A program made the position numbers and the translations under genes. Positions 1 to 9,407 of a DNA stretch of 64,000 nucleotides are shown here, piece after piece. Below the pieces are notes generated by a model. The model did not search any database. It worked only from the letters and a program-made list of their open reading frames with translations, and was not told the DNA's origin. The first letter of the stretch is position 1. Every line of letters starts with the position of its first letter. The stretch is from Alistipes sp. Its GTDB lineage: Bacteria > Bacteroidota > Bacteroidia > Bacteroidales > Rikenellaceae. The DNA lies in contig JAGBAX010000016.1 in NCBI GenBank assembly GCA_017938765.1, forward strand, positions 42,464-106,463, given 5' to 3'.

Positions 1-1016
1 CTATCTCGGCAGACCTTAAGGAGGAGGGTGGAAAACCTTCGTCTACAGGCTTCTCTGGCCGTGTAAACTTTGAGCATAAGGGATTTGTAGTGCGTGGCGA
101 GTATATTGATGCGGGCGAGCGTCACTATCCAAATGGAGCGTATGACGGAGTGAACGACCCACGCATTGACCTTATCAAGAATGGTAATGCGCAGCTTGTT
201 GAGCTTGGCTATAGCGGTCACGGCTTAGGAGTCAATGTCACTGCTCGAAGACTTGAGTATATGGATATGCCGACGGTATACCGTAACACATCTACTGCCA
301 ATGCGCTCAACTATATTCCAGCCCTTACGGCGCAGTACTCATACCTGCTGATGAATCTCAACCCATACATTGTGCAGCCAAGTACACTTCTTGGCTCATA
401 TATCGCCCCAGGAGAGATTGGTGGTCAGGTAGATATCTACTACAATGTTGCTCGCCGCACAAAGCTCGGTGGTAAGCGCGGTATGAAGCTCGGTCTTAAT
501 TACTCAACCTACTGGTCGCTTGCTGCTGACCGTAGTGCCAAGGCTGATAATCTGCTCTGGCAGAGTATAAACTTTACACTTGAGAAGCAGATAACTCGTA
601 AGTTTAAGCTAAACTTCCTCTACTCATTCCAGGAGTATAACGACTCACATGGCGTGAATAACTACACTTGGAAGACCAATATCTTTGTTGCGGATATGCT
701 CTATAAGTGGACTCCGACACTCTCTACACGCCTTGAGTTGCAGTACCTGCTCTCAAAGGATGATGACAGGGATTGGATGGCGGCACTTGCGGAGGTCAAC
801 TTTGCGCCTCACTGGAGTGTCTATGTGAGCGATATGTACAATCACGGTAAGACCAATCTGCACTACTACAACGCGGGCGTGAGCTATACCAAGTCGCGTA
901 CTCGCATTCAGCTGAGCTATGGTCGTAACCGCGCGGGTGTTGTCTGCTCTGGTGGTGTTTGCCGAAATATTCCAGCATATACGGGTGCTAACTTAATGAT
1001 TACAACCTCTTTCTAA
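1..1016 (+). CDS. DUF6029-type outer-membrane barrel-like protein, 5' part missing
   Basis: The reading frame is open from the window edge (first full codon at base 3) to the TAA at 1014-1016, so the true start lies upstream. The visible ~338 residues are rich in alternating aromatic/polar strands and end in TTSF, a terminal Phe as in outer-membrane barrels. A C-terminal signature, RIQLSYGRNRAG followed by VCSGGVCR, is shared with the complete paralogue at 32094-33662, as are the stretches ALNYIPALTAQYSYLL and APGEIGGQVD. On that basis I place it in the Bacteroidetes DUF6029 family, whose function is unknown. It sits 3 bp before the Omp28-like gene, the same gene pair as in the second locus, so the two products probably work together at the outer membrane. 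Family name is from memory; homology to the paralogue is directly visible. Confidence 0.8.
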   Translation, partial: ISADLKEEGGKPSSTGFSGRVNFEHKGFVVRGEYIDAGERHYPNGAYDGVNDPRIDLIKNGNAQLVELGYSGHGLGVNVTARRLEYMDMPTVYRNTSTANALNYIPALTAQYSYLLMNLNPYIVQPSTLLGSYIAPGEIGGQVDIYYNVARRTKLGGKRGMKLGLNYSTYWSLAADRSAKADNLLWQSINFTLEKQITRKFKLNFLYSFQEYNDSHGVNNYTWKTNIFVADMLYKWTPTLSTRLELQYLLSKDDDRDWMAALAEVNFAPHWSVYVSDMYNHGKTNLHYYNAGVSYTKSRTRIQLSYGRNRAGVVCSGGVCRNIPAYTGANLMITTSF

Positions 1017-1019
1017 ACT

Positions 1020-3878
1020 ATGAAAGGTATTGCAAAATATATAACCCTCTGCCTTGCACTGCTTGCTGTTGGCTGTCACGGCGATGTGAACGACCTTGTT
1101 GTGGATAATCAGCAGAAGCCTACGCCTGATGATAAGCCAGATACACAGTCGGGCCTTGTGCTGAGTGTAGACCGCACAACTATTGAGGCGGACGGTGTAG
1201 ACTGTTGCACCTTCTCGCTAACCCTTGATGGAGAGGAGCTTATGGCGGACGATACGACCCTTGCCAATGTATATATTAAGCACGAGAAGAGCGGCAATCG
1301 CCTTGAGCGCTATGCAACGACATTCTCGGCCGTAAAGAATGGAAACTACTCCTTTGTAGCAACATATAAGGGTCAGCAGTCTGAAAACTCTGTGCAGGTT
1401 AAGGCTGTAAATCGTCAGAAGTATGAGCCTTATGGCCAGAAGATTATGGTCTACGACCTTACAGGAGCATGGTGTCCAAATTGTCCTACGATGACGGCAG
1501 GACTTGCCAATGTAGATGAGCTGTGGCGTGAGAATATGGTTGTTCTGGCCGTTCACAATGGCGACCAGTGGGCTCTTAAGTATCAAGGAAACGACCTTGC
1601 AACTACAATGCTCTCTCAATTTGGAGGTCTAGGCTATCCGAGTTGCGTGTATGACCTTCAGTATCTGAATGGCAATGCCCGCTCGCCAAAGGAGATTGGC
1701 GATATTATTGAGAAGCATATTGCCGCTTATCCTGCAACTTGTGGAGTGAAGATAGAGAGCACGCAACTTGTCGGAAACAGACTTACTATTGATGCAGCAC
1801 TTACTTCGGCTACAGGTGGCGAGTATGAGTTTGGATATGCTGTTCTGCTTGATAATCAGTACTATACAGGAGGTACGGCTGTAGATGGCATCTATAACGA
1901 TATTGTTGTTGCTCACTCGGATAACTTCCTTGAGATGACATCGGCAAAGATTACCACAGCACCAAATATTGAGCGTACAAAGAGCTTTACTGTTACAGAC
2001 CTTAAGTATACCGATGCAAATGATATGCGCGTTGTGGTCTTCGCCCTTACAAAGGTCGGCGGAAAGGTCTATGTAGATAATGCCAATGTCTGCAAAGTAG
2101 GGCAGGGCGCTGACTATATGGCTGTAGAGTTTTATGACGGTGTGCCAGAGCAGAAACTCACTATCTCTGCCGACAAGAGTACTATTGCTGCCGATGGCGC
2201 AGATGCTGTGACCTTTACTGTTAAGTACGGGGCAACGGATGTGAGCAAGGATAAGTCACTGACTATCATCCGCACATATAACGGTGAGCAGACTGAGATG
2301 GGTGGTGGCGTGAATAGCTTTACAACCACCGTTGCGGGTAACTACACCTTCAAGGCGCGCTACTATAAGGGTGGCGAGATTCTCTCTGAGAATGAGGTGG
2401 CTGTTGAGGCTCTCTCTGCTGTAGCTGGTCAGGCGCAGAACTTCCGCCATAAGCTGCTTGGTATGCAGTTTACATCTATCGGCTGTCAGAACTGCCCAAC
2501 GCTGAGCAATGTTATCAAGTCTATACAGGTGGCTCAGCCAGACCGCCTTGTGCCAGTGTCGTTCCATATAGATTTTAATGTATCAGACCCTATGAAGATT
2601 GCTATGGGCGATACATACTATAACGCTCTGAAGGGCAATGGCCTTCCAATGTTCTACCTTGACCTTCGTGCTGGCGAGCATATGACCTCAAATCGCTCGG
2701 TTATTGAGTCGGAGATGAAGTTCCGTGTAGAGAACTACCCTCCAACCTGCGGTGTGGCTATTAATACATCTTATGATGCAGATAGCCGCGAGCTTACTAT
2801 CACTCCGCGCATAAAGTCCAATACCGCCTCGGCATATCGTTACCTTGTGATGTTAGTTGAGGATGGTATCGTTGCGCAGCAGTATGGCATTACGGGCAGT
2901 TATACACATAACAATGTTGTTCGCGCTGTGCTCTCTGATAATATATATGGTAACCGCTTTAATAACGGCACAACACTCACTGCGGGTGTAGATACTCCGC
3001 TCTCGGCACCTCTAAAGGTTACCCTTGCAAGTAATTGGAAGGTTGAGAATATGAGGGTTGTTGTCAGCGCGCTCACATCGTCAGATGGCGGTATGACCTA
3101 CAACTGCAATAACACAAATGAGTGCGAGTTAGGCAAGAGTGTCGGCTACGCTATTGAGAGCAACGAGGGTACAGGCGGCGATGAGACAGCCGATGTAGCA
3201 TTTAACCGCCACGTCTCTGTCTTTGAATTTACGGGTACTTGGTGCGCTATGTGCCCAAGTGGTTACGTGTTCCTTAAGTATCTTATTGAGGATTGGTGGA
3301 GTCACGATACAGTCCACATTCTCGCCCTGCACGACTCTACGGCAGACGACCCTATGGGTATACCTGTGACAAATACAATCTTTACAGACTTTGGACTTAC
3401 GGGCTTCCCAGCCTTTGTTGTCGATTTGCGAGAGGGAACGACCGAGAAGACCGAAATTCAGCCGATGATTGAGAGTTCGTTTAGGGACTATCCTGCAACG
3501 TGTGGCGTGAAGATGACAAGTACCGACAGTAGTGTAGATGTTGAACTCTATGCTGCCAAGAGTGGTACTTACCGCGTTGCGCTCTATATCCTTGAGGATG
3601 GTATTGTTGCAAGACAGAACAATAGTGGAACATATAAAGACGACTACGTCCATAACCACGTTGTGCGAAAGATGATTAGCTCTCTGTATGAGGGTGATCG
3701 CGTGGGCGAGATAAAGGCGGGGCAGAAGGCCTCAAAGAGCTACTCGTTTAGCCTTGACAAGAGCTGGAAAAAGGAGAATTGCACCCTCTGCGCCCTTGTT
3801 ATTGACAGCAGCCAGACGGTTATCAACGCCGCAGTGTGTCCTATTGGCTCAAGTGTAGATTACGACATTAAAAAGTAG
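1020..3878 (+). CDS. Large lipoprotein with three Omp28-like thioredoxin-fold modules
   Basis: 952 residues. Signal peptide with lipobox (ALLAVGC, Cys about residue 19), so a lipid-anchored envelope protein. It consists of an Ig-like segment (start about residue 48, LSVDRTTIEADG) plus a thioredoxin-like module, repeated. CxxC-type motifs lie near residues 150 (WCPNCP), 487 (GCQNCP) and 740 (WCAMCP). The third module has no clear Ig-like partner. Each module carries a conserved PATCGV or PPTCGV stretch about 100 residues later and a DxxxHNHVVR-like stretch. The paralogue at 33667-35112 has just one such module (WCGYCP), so this gene looks like an internal triplication. Omp28-related proteins are Bacteroidetes surface lipoproteins; a redox or folding role for barrel partners is only inference. 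It lies directly behind the DUF6029 gene and 5 bp before the next lipoprotein gene, so one operon. Confidence 0.8.
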   Translation: MKGIAKYITLCLALLAVGCHGDVNDLVVDNQQKPTPDDKPDTQSGLVLSVDRTTIEADGVDCCTFSLTLDGEELMADDTTLANVYIKHEKSGNRLERYATTFSAVKNGNYSFVATYKGQQSENSVQVKAVNRQKYEPYGQKIMVYDLTGAWCPNCPTMTAGLANVDELWRENMVVLAVHNGDQWALKYQGNDLATTMLSQFGGLGYPSCVYDLQYLNGNARSPKEIGDIIEKHIAAYPATCGVKIESTQLVGNRLTIDAALTSATGGEYEFGYAVLLDNQYYTGGTAVDGIYNDIVVAHSDNFLEMTSAKITTAPNIERTKSFTVTDLKYTDANDMRVVVFALTKVGGKVYVDNANVCKVGQGADYMAVEFYDGVPEQKLTISADKSTIAADGADAVTFTVKYGATDVSKDKSLTIIRTYNGEQTEMGGGVNSFTTTVAGNYTFKARYYKGGEILSENEVAVEALSAVAGQAQNFRHKLLGMQFTSIGCQNCPTLSNVIKSIQVAQPDRLVPVSFHIDFNVSDPMKIAMGDTYYNALKGNGLPMFYLDLRAGEHMTSNRSVIESEMKFRVENYPPTCGVAINTSYDADSRELTITPRIKSNTASAYRYLVMLVEDGIVAQQYGITGSYTHNNVVRAVLSDNIYGNRFNNGTTLTAGVDTPLSAPLKVTLASNWKVENMRVVVSALTSSDGGMTYNCNNTNECELGKSVGYAIESNEGTGGDETADVAFNRHVSVFEFTGTWCAMCPSGYVFLKYLIEDWWSHDTVHILALHDSTADDPMGIPVTNTIFTDFGLTGFPAFVVDLREGTTEKTEIQPMIESSFRDYPATCGVKMTSTDSSVDVELYAAKSGTYRVALYILEDGIVARQNNSGTYKDDYVHNHVVRKMISSLYEGDRVGEIKAGQKASKSYSFSLDKSWKKENCTLCALVIDSSQTVINAAVCPIGSSVDYDIKK

Positions 3879-3883
3879 ATATT

Positions 3884-6202
3884 ATGTTTAAGAAGTTTTT
3901 GACAGTTATGCTCTGCGCGCTACTTACCATTGGCGTTGCAGTCTCATGTGGAGAGAATGCCCCTGTAGATGATAATCAGCAGGAGCAGCCTGAAAATCCA
4001 GATCCAGATCCAGAACCGGAGCCAGACCCAGATCCAACTCCCGACCCTGACCCAGACCCAACTCCAGAGCCAGAGCCGGACCCAGACCCAAATAATCCAG
4101 TGCAGACCCCAGTAGATATCTATCCAGGTATTCCTACTCCAATTGTAGCTTATCAGGATAAGGTTATCGCATCAAAGGATGGTGTGAGCGTTGAGGTTAC
4201 TAAGATTGAGAATCAAAACTTTGTCTTCAACCTTGTACCAGGAGAGGCTGTACAGTCTTACCGCCTTGATGTATATCCACTTGCACACCTCTACAACTCG
4301 CTCTATGAGCGTATGAAGTCTGAGGGTCGAAATACCCTTGAGGCTCGCGATGTAGATACATATATTCGTGATATTATCTTCAATGCTACAGGCTCTGGTG
4401 GCTTTACCTTTGACCCAGCAACTCATCAGGACTATGCAAATAAGGAGTTTGACTGGATGAATACAAGCTATTCACAGGCTCGCGTAGTGCCAGATGCAGA
4501 GTATATTATCATCGTTATTGCTTGCTATGATAGTCAGGGTACTGACGATGGCGAGATGTCACTGTGCTATGTTAAGACCACTGCAAACCCTCTTATTGGC
4601 GACCCTCGTGTAAATGTGAATGTAAAGACTAACTATACCGCTATGGATATCACTTACGAGCCAAATAGTGACTGTAAGTACCTCTATCAGTGGTGTAGCA
4701 ACGAGTCTGACCTTATGCCGTATATCAATACCTATGGCGAGAAGCTCTATATTGACTTTATGCGCCATACAGTTATCGGCGACCCTATCTCGGCAAGTGA
4801 TACAGACTCAACACACTTCTACATTGACTTTGGTCAGGATGCCTCTTCAGATGTGCCTCTTATGGCAACAGCTATCGCCCTTGATGAGAACTATACACCT
4901 GCAAAGACAATGGACTCAAAGGTCTTCACACTCAAGGAGAAGCCAACTGTTGAGGCTGCACAGTGTAAGATAGAGATTGTTGAGAATCGTGTCGGTGCAT
5001 CTTACTCTTGGATTAAGCTTACAACAGAGGCTAACGCGCCATTTATGTTCTACAAGTTCCTTACACCAGAGCAGGCTGCATATTATCAGACAAAGGCTAC
5101 TGCAGAGGAGTTGAAGGGCTTTGCTGTAACCCTTAATAACGACGGTTATGGCTTTAAGAATGAGGCATATAGCTACAATGAGGCTACACAGCAGTATGGT
5201 GGTAGCTTCTCTGCTGAGGAGGTGCACTACCTTAATCCAAATACAGAGTATGTAATCGCCTATGTAGGTCGTAACCGTGTGCAGGAGCTTGGCGATGTGC
5301 AGTTTACACCACTCTTTAAGACAAAGGCTCTTGTTACTGACAACCCAGCAGCTTGTAAGTCTACAGCCGAGCTTACCCTTGAGTCTAATGGCCGAACAGC
5401 AGTAAAGATTAATGTTAAGTACGACATTGCAAACCACGCAGGTATTCGCTTCCAGTATATTGAGCCAGTGCTTGATAGCAGTGTTCAGCCATCTGTAGAC
5501 TCAAGCCGTGAGACCTTCATCTCATTCCTTGGCTTTGGTATGCCAGGCGATGCAGAGGGTCTTGTTTCAAACAACTGGGCAGCCGATAAGGGTGGCTTTG
5601 ATACATTTACCCTCCCAGGCTTCACACCAGGAACAAAGATTAAGTACGCCTATATGTGCGAGGATTGGGATGGCGTTGTTGGCGAGCTTAAGTTTGCCGA
5701 GGTAACCCTTCCAGGTGTTGCAGCAGGAGATGATGTTACAGCAAGCATCACTGGTAAGCACAATCCAGCTACTGGCACTGTAACATTTACCTTTACCGCT
5801 AACGACCAGACCGCGCGTATGCTCTACCTTGCAGGCGATGTGGAGATGGATAATGACGCACTGGGTATCAAGTACTTGGGTAATGAGAACTACTACACTG
5901 CCGAGGAGATGCTCAAGAAGTGGACAACATACTGCGGTGCGCAGGGACTTTCAACCGACAACATTATCACAACCCTTGAACAGCCAGCAGATAGAGTCGT
6001 TATTGCTCTTTGCCTTGCATATAGCCAGAACAATGTTCGTAGCACTGTTGCCTACTGCATATGGGACGGTACAGCCTTTAAGACACTGAAGGATTACTAT
6101 CCAAGCTATAATCCATCGTCAGTAGCTGCTGCCGCTCCTGCACCATCAACCCTTCGTGTACCACAGCCTCGCAAGGCTCTGCGCGCGTGGGAGTATAGAT
6201 AG
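3884..6202 (+). CDS. Surface lipoprotein with long Pro-Asp/Glu linker
   Basis: 772 residues. An N-terminal signal peptide ends in a lipobox (AVSC, Cys about residue 22). From about residue 33 follows a ~35-residue acidic proline linker made of DP, EP and TP dipeptides, then Ile/Val/Thr-rich repeats resembling Ig/fibronectin-like modules (LNPNTEYVIAYVGRN). Such lipobox-acidic-linker layouts are typical of Bacteroidetes lipoproteins flipped to the cell surface. I recognise no enzymatic motif. The C-terminus is basic (PRKALRAWEYR), like the 947-residue lipoprotein at 29184-32027, which also has a proline-rich linker and a basic tail, so they may be distant relatives. The linker DNA is a degenerate 6-bp repeat (near 4000-4095) that could change length by slippage. 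Function unknown. Confidence 0.75.
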   Translation: MFKKFLTVMLCALLTIGVAVSCGENAPVDDNQQEQPENPDPDPEPEPDPDPTPDPDPDPTPEPEPDPDPNNPVQTPVDIYPGIPTPIVAYQDKVIASKDGVSVEVTKIENQNFVFNLVPGEAVQSYRLDVYPLAHLYNSLYERMKSEGRNTLEARDVDTYIRDIIFNATGSGGFTFDPATHQDYANKEFDWMNTSYSQARVVPDAEYIIIVIACYDSQGTDDGEMSLCYVKTTANPLIGDPRVNVNVKTNYTAMDITYEPNSDCKYLYQWCSNESDLMPYINTYGEKLYIDFMRHTVIGDPISASDTDSTHFYIDFGQDASSDVPLMATAIALDENYTPAKTMDSKVFTLKEKPTVEAAQCKIEIVENRVGASYSWIKLTTEANAPFMFYKFLTPEQAAYYQTKATAEELKGFAVTLNNDGYGFKNEAYSYNEATQQYGGSFSAEEVHYLNPNTEYVIAYVGRNRVQELGDVQFTPLFKTKALVTDNPAACKSTAELTLESNGRTAVKINVKYDIANHAGIRFQYIEPVLDSSVQPSVDSSRETFISFLGFGMPGDAEGLVSNNWAADKGGFDTFTLPGFTPGTKIKYAYMCEDWDGVVGELKFAEVTLPGVAAGDDVTASITGKHNPATGTVTFTFTANDQTARMLYLAGDVEMDNDALGIKYLGNENYYTAEEMLKKWTTYCGAQGLSTDNIITTLEQPADRVVIALCLAYSQNNVRSTVAYCIWDGTAFKTLKDYYPSYNPSSVAAAAPAPSTLRVPQPRKALRAWEYR

Positions 6203-6230
6203 AAATTTAACTTACAAACCTTAATTTTAG

Positions 6231-6288
6231 TCCGACAAATCAGGAGTCGGCAGATATTTTTAACAGGTGTGCGCCTGATTCACACACC
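6231..6288 (+). promoter_or_regulatory. Two leader hairpins with complementary loops (possible kissing pair)
   Basis: In the 106-bp gap before the 1003-residue lipoprotein gene, CCGAC (6232-6236) pairs with GTCGG (6246-6250). GTGTG (6267-6271) pairs with CACAC (6281-6285). The first loop contains AATCAGG (6238-6244) and the second CCTGATT (6274-6280), which are exact reverse complements. The two hairpins could dock loop-to-loop, or the loops could pair alternatively. No T tract follows, so it is not a plain terminator. A leader-RNA role is inference. Confidence 0.4.
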
Positions 6289-6308
6289 ACTATTAAAAGT
6301 TCAATTTT

Positions 6309-9300
6309 ATGAGAAACTTTTACGCAATTTTCAAGGGCGTGTTGTCAACTCTCGTGCTTACTGCAATGGTTGCAGTATCTTGTACAGAGCCATATGATGA
6401 CACCCAGATTCGTCAGGAGATTGCAGACCTTTATGAGAAGGTAAGCAAACTTGAGGAGAAACTTAATAGCGAGGTTACTGCTCTCAAGGCTCTGATTGAC
6501 GAGAAGACTGTTGTTGCATCTGCAACTAAGAACAACGACGGCTCTTGGGAGATTCTTCTTACTTCAGGCGAGAAGATTACTGTCTACCCACAGTATCAGC
6601 CAGAGCCACAGGCTCCAGAGGTTAATAATGGTTGTGTAACCGTTATTAAGGATGGCGATGTTTACTACTGGGCTCAGATTGTTGATGGCAAGGCTGTTGC
6701 TATCACTGATGCTGCTGGCAACAAGATTCCTGTTGCTCACAGCGCTACTCCTCAGTTCCGCGTAAACCCAGTTACTGGCGATGTAGAGCTTACAGTTGAC
6801 GGTGGTAACACATGGGTAGTAGTTGAGAAGGCAGAGCAGGAGGAGACTCCAGAGCCTACTTGCATCTTTACTGGTGTAGTAGACGGTGAGACTTCAATTG
6901 ACTTTACTCTTGCTTCTGGCGAGGTTATCTCTGTACCAAAGGCTGAGACTATTGACTTCGGCGTTCAGGCTGGTAAGACTTTCGTTACTCCAGGTCAGAG
7001 TGTAGATGTAGCTCTGAAGGCAGAGAACATTGACGACCTTACAGTAATTGCAAAGCCAGAGGGTTGGAAGACTTCAATCAGCGGTAAGACCCTGACTGTA
7101 ACAGCTCCTGCACAGGAGAAGCTTGACGCAGGCGAGGCTGAGCTTGAGGGTCTTGTAAAGATTCACGCTGCAGGTGGCGATGGTAAGTGTATGGTAGGTA
7201 AGCTTGCTGTATCTGCTGCTACTGCAACTATCGTACTTGAGATTGTTGGTGATAATCTTACTATCTACAACAATGCAACAAACTCTTGGGGTGATATTGC
7301 ACCTGCTTACTATGGTCTTATGCCACAGTCAGAGTTCTCTGCTGCTGCTATTGCTAAAGGCATGAACGACTACACTCTAAATATGCTGTACTCTTATGAT
7401 CCACAGGTAACTGTATCTCTTAAGGAGGTTTACAATATGATGCAGGGCAAGTATGATCCAGCATCTTATGTAGATATTCCTACAGGTCAGTCTTATGTTC
7501 TTTGGGCAGTTTCAGAGGGCCAGGGTAGCTGGTATGAGCCTTATGTATATACAGAGAGTGATGTATTGTTCTCTGTTTACACCCCTGCATTCCTCAATGT
7601 TGAGTCTACAGCTGTTACATTCAACTCTGTAAAGATTTCTGCTGTTGGTGGTGGTTATGCTGGCTACATCGTAGGTGTAGTTTCTGCTGCGACTGCAGAT
7701 GAGGCAAAGATGCAGATTGAGAACGCATTTGGCAACTGGCAGATGGGTTGGGGTATGTTCGGCGCAGAGCTTAATGAGCTCAACTACAAGGGAGATATCC
7801 TTGGCTTCGGCGATGCATACTACCCTGCAGTTTATCCTAACACTACTTATGTAGTATATATCCTTCCACTTGTTGATGGTAAGGCAGAGTCAGAGTACCT
7901 TGTTTCTGACCTTAAGACCTACGCGTTCACTACTCCAAACATTGAGGCTGGTGGCTCTGCAACCCTTGCATTTGAGGCTCTTGAGACCACATACTCAAAC
8001 ATTGAGGTTGCTATCAAGGGTTCAGAGAACACAACAATGATCTACTCTGTATTTGCTACTGCTGATCAGTTTGCAGCATACAAGACTGATGAGGAGCTTA
8101 TCCAGTATGTTATTGAGTACAACACTGCTTACGATATGATTACTGTCGGCAATGAGTCTACTGCTTACATCTCATCTCTTAAGCCAGGCGATGCAGCAAC
8201 TGTTCTTGCATTTGCTGTTGATACAGAGGGTAAGTACAGCAAGCTCTACAAGCAGGAGTTCAAGACCAACACCCTTAATTACAACACTATGAAGGTTAAT
8301 GTTGATGCCGCTGCTTCAAAGGTAGATGTAACTACTGCATCTATCAAGGTTTCAACCGAGGGTGGTACTCCAGTATCTTACCGCTATATCGCTGTTGATA
8401 CAACTGGTTACTCTTGGAAGGACGAGGCAACAACTGAGACACAGCTTGCTCTTAACTCTAACTGGAATGTTAAGACTATCGCTGTTGCTGATGTTGTAGA
8501 CGGTTATATCAACCTTGAGGACCTTACAACAAACAACCAGTACGCATTCGGTATCGTAGCTATTGACGCTGAGGGTAACCCTTCACACGCTACTTTCCAC
8601 TACTTCACTCCATCACTTCCAGAGTACCCAATCATCCGCTCTACAAACGAGGCTTATGCTGCAATGGTTCCTACTGTTGAGTCTGTAGTTGCTTGGAACT
8701 CTGACTACGGTGCATTTGATGTAACAGTTACTGTTACTCCTGCTGCAGGTACTACAAAGTACTGGGTAGCTGTTTGGGATTCAGAGAGTGCAGTTGCTCC
8801 AGATTCACCTGCAAAGGATATCATCGACAACCTTATGCTTAAGGAGGGTCAGTACTATGGTAGTGTTTCTGGTACAGAGGCTGCTACATTCACTCCATCA
8901 TACAAGTCTGGTCGTACATACGATGTTAAGGCTGTTGTTTATGTAGCTTGGTGCGACGCTGCTGGTAACTACTATGAGGCTGTTCAGAAGCCAGTATTCA
9001 CTGCTCCATACATTGCATCTACCGAGGCTGCTTGGACCGCTTCAGAGCCAACCGTTGAGGCAACTCTTGAGGCTGGTGTACTCACATACTCAGTAACTCC
9101 AGGTGCAGGTGCAGCAGAGATTTATGTTCTTGCAGTGCCTAACAAGCTCTACTACGATGATGACGATCTTACTTACGCACTTCCACTCCACGCTGATGCT
9201 GTAAAGAGTACAACTGCTGTTAGCGGTACTCTTGAGAATGTTGCAGAGAATGCTACAGTAGCTGTTGCTTGGACTGATGCTGCAGGTAATATCTATCAGG

Positions 9301-9320
9301 TTAAGAAGGTTGAGAAGTAG
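6309..9320 (+). CDS. DUF4988-type surface lipoprotein with coiled coil and FnIII-like repeats
   Basis: 1003 residues. Signal peptide and lipobox (VAVSC, Cys about residue 25) are followed by TEPYDDTQIRQEIADL, then a short heptad coiled coil (about residues 33-65). Next comes the domain NDGSWEILLTSGEKITVY typical of DUF4988 proteins. The remainder is a string of Thr/Val-rich beta modules with recurring LKPGDAATVLAFAVD-like and NNQYAFGIVAIDAEGN-like segments, suggesting fibronectin-III-like repeats. There is no catalytic motif. Codon use is unusually uniform (GCT, GTT, ACT rich), which suggests high expression. It is the last gene of the surface locus and is followed by a strong terminator. The role is likely structural or adhesive at the cell surface, but this is inference. 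Confidence 0.8.
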   Translation: MRNFYAIFKGVLSTLVLTAMVAVSCTEPYDDTQIRQEIADLYEKVSKLEEKLNSEVTALKALIDEKTVVASATKNNDGSWEILLTSGEKITVYPQYQPEPQAPEVNNGCVTVIKDGDVYYWAQIVDGKAVAITDAAGNKIPVAHSATPQFRVNPVTGDVELTVDGGNTWVVVEKAEQEETPEPTCIFTGVVDGETSIDFTLASGEVISVPKAETIDFGVQAGKTFVTPGQSVDVALKAENIDDLTVIAKPEGWKTSISGKTLTVTAPAQEKLDAGEAELEGLVKIHAAGGDGKCMVGKLAVSAATATIVLEIVGDNLTIYNNATNSWGDIAPAYYGLMPQSEFSAAAIAKGMNDYTLNMLYSYDPQVTVSLKEVYNMMQGKYDPASYVDIPTGQSYVLWAVSEGQGSWYEPYVYTESDVLFSVYTPAFLNVESTAVTFNSVKISAVGGGYAGYIVGVVSAATADEAKMQIENAFGNWQMGWGMFGAELNELNYKGDILGFGDAYYPAVYPNTTYVVYILPLVDGKAESEYLVSDLKTYAFTTPNIEAGGSATLAFEALETTYSNIEVAIKGSENTTMIYSVFATADQFAAYKTDEELIQYVIEYNTAYDMITVGNESTAYISSLKPGDAATVLAFAVDTEGKYSKLYKQEFKTNTLNYNTMKVNVDAAASKVDVTTASIKVSTEGGTPVSYRYIAVDTTGYSWKDEATTETQLALNSNWNVKTIAVADVVDGYINLEDLTTNNQYAFGIVAIDAEGNPSHATFHYFTPSLPEYPIIRSTNEAYAAMVPTVESVVAWNSDYGAFDVTVTVTPAAGTTKYWVAVWDSESAVAPDSPAKDIIDNLMLKEGQYYGSVSGTEAATFTPSYKSGRTYDVKAVVYVAWCDAAGNYYEAVQKPVFTAPYIASTEAAWTASEPTVEATLEAGVLTYSVTPGAGAAEIYVLAVPNKLYYDDDDLTYALPLHADAVKSTTAVSGTLENVAENATVAVAWTDAAGNIYQVKKVEK

Positions 9321-9341
9321 GCCTTCTGACTATAATTTCTT

Positions 9342-9374
9342 GAGCTCGGACTGTCAGTCCGGGCTCTTTTTTTT
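9342..9374 (+). terminator. Rho-independent terminator of the surface-protein locus
   Basis: GAGCTCGGACTG pairs with CAGTCCGGGCTC (one T-G wobble), followed by eight T. It overlaps the -33 element of the downstream rnpB promoter. Confidence 0.9.
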
Positions 9375-9403
9375 GGATGTTTAGCAAAGAGTTACTACCT
9401 TTG
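9372..9403 (+). promoter_or_regulatory. rnpB promoter
   Basis: TTTG at 9372-9375, a 20-nt spacer, then TACCTTTG at 9396-9403. This matches the Bacteroidetes -33/-7 consensus and places the transcript start at about 9408, exactly at the RNase P helix P1. Confidence 0.85.
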
Positions 9404-9407
9404 CCAC

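Noticed and set aside
6231-6288. Invertible promoter flanked by inverted repeats
   Set aside because: The complementary segments are 7 nt and 29 nt apart with no promoter between and no recombinase gene nearby; a leader RNA fits better.
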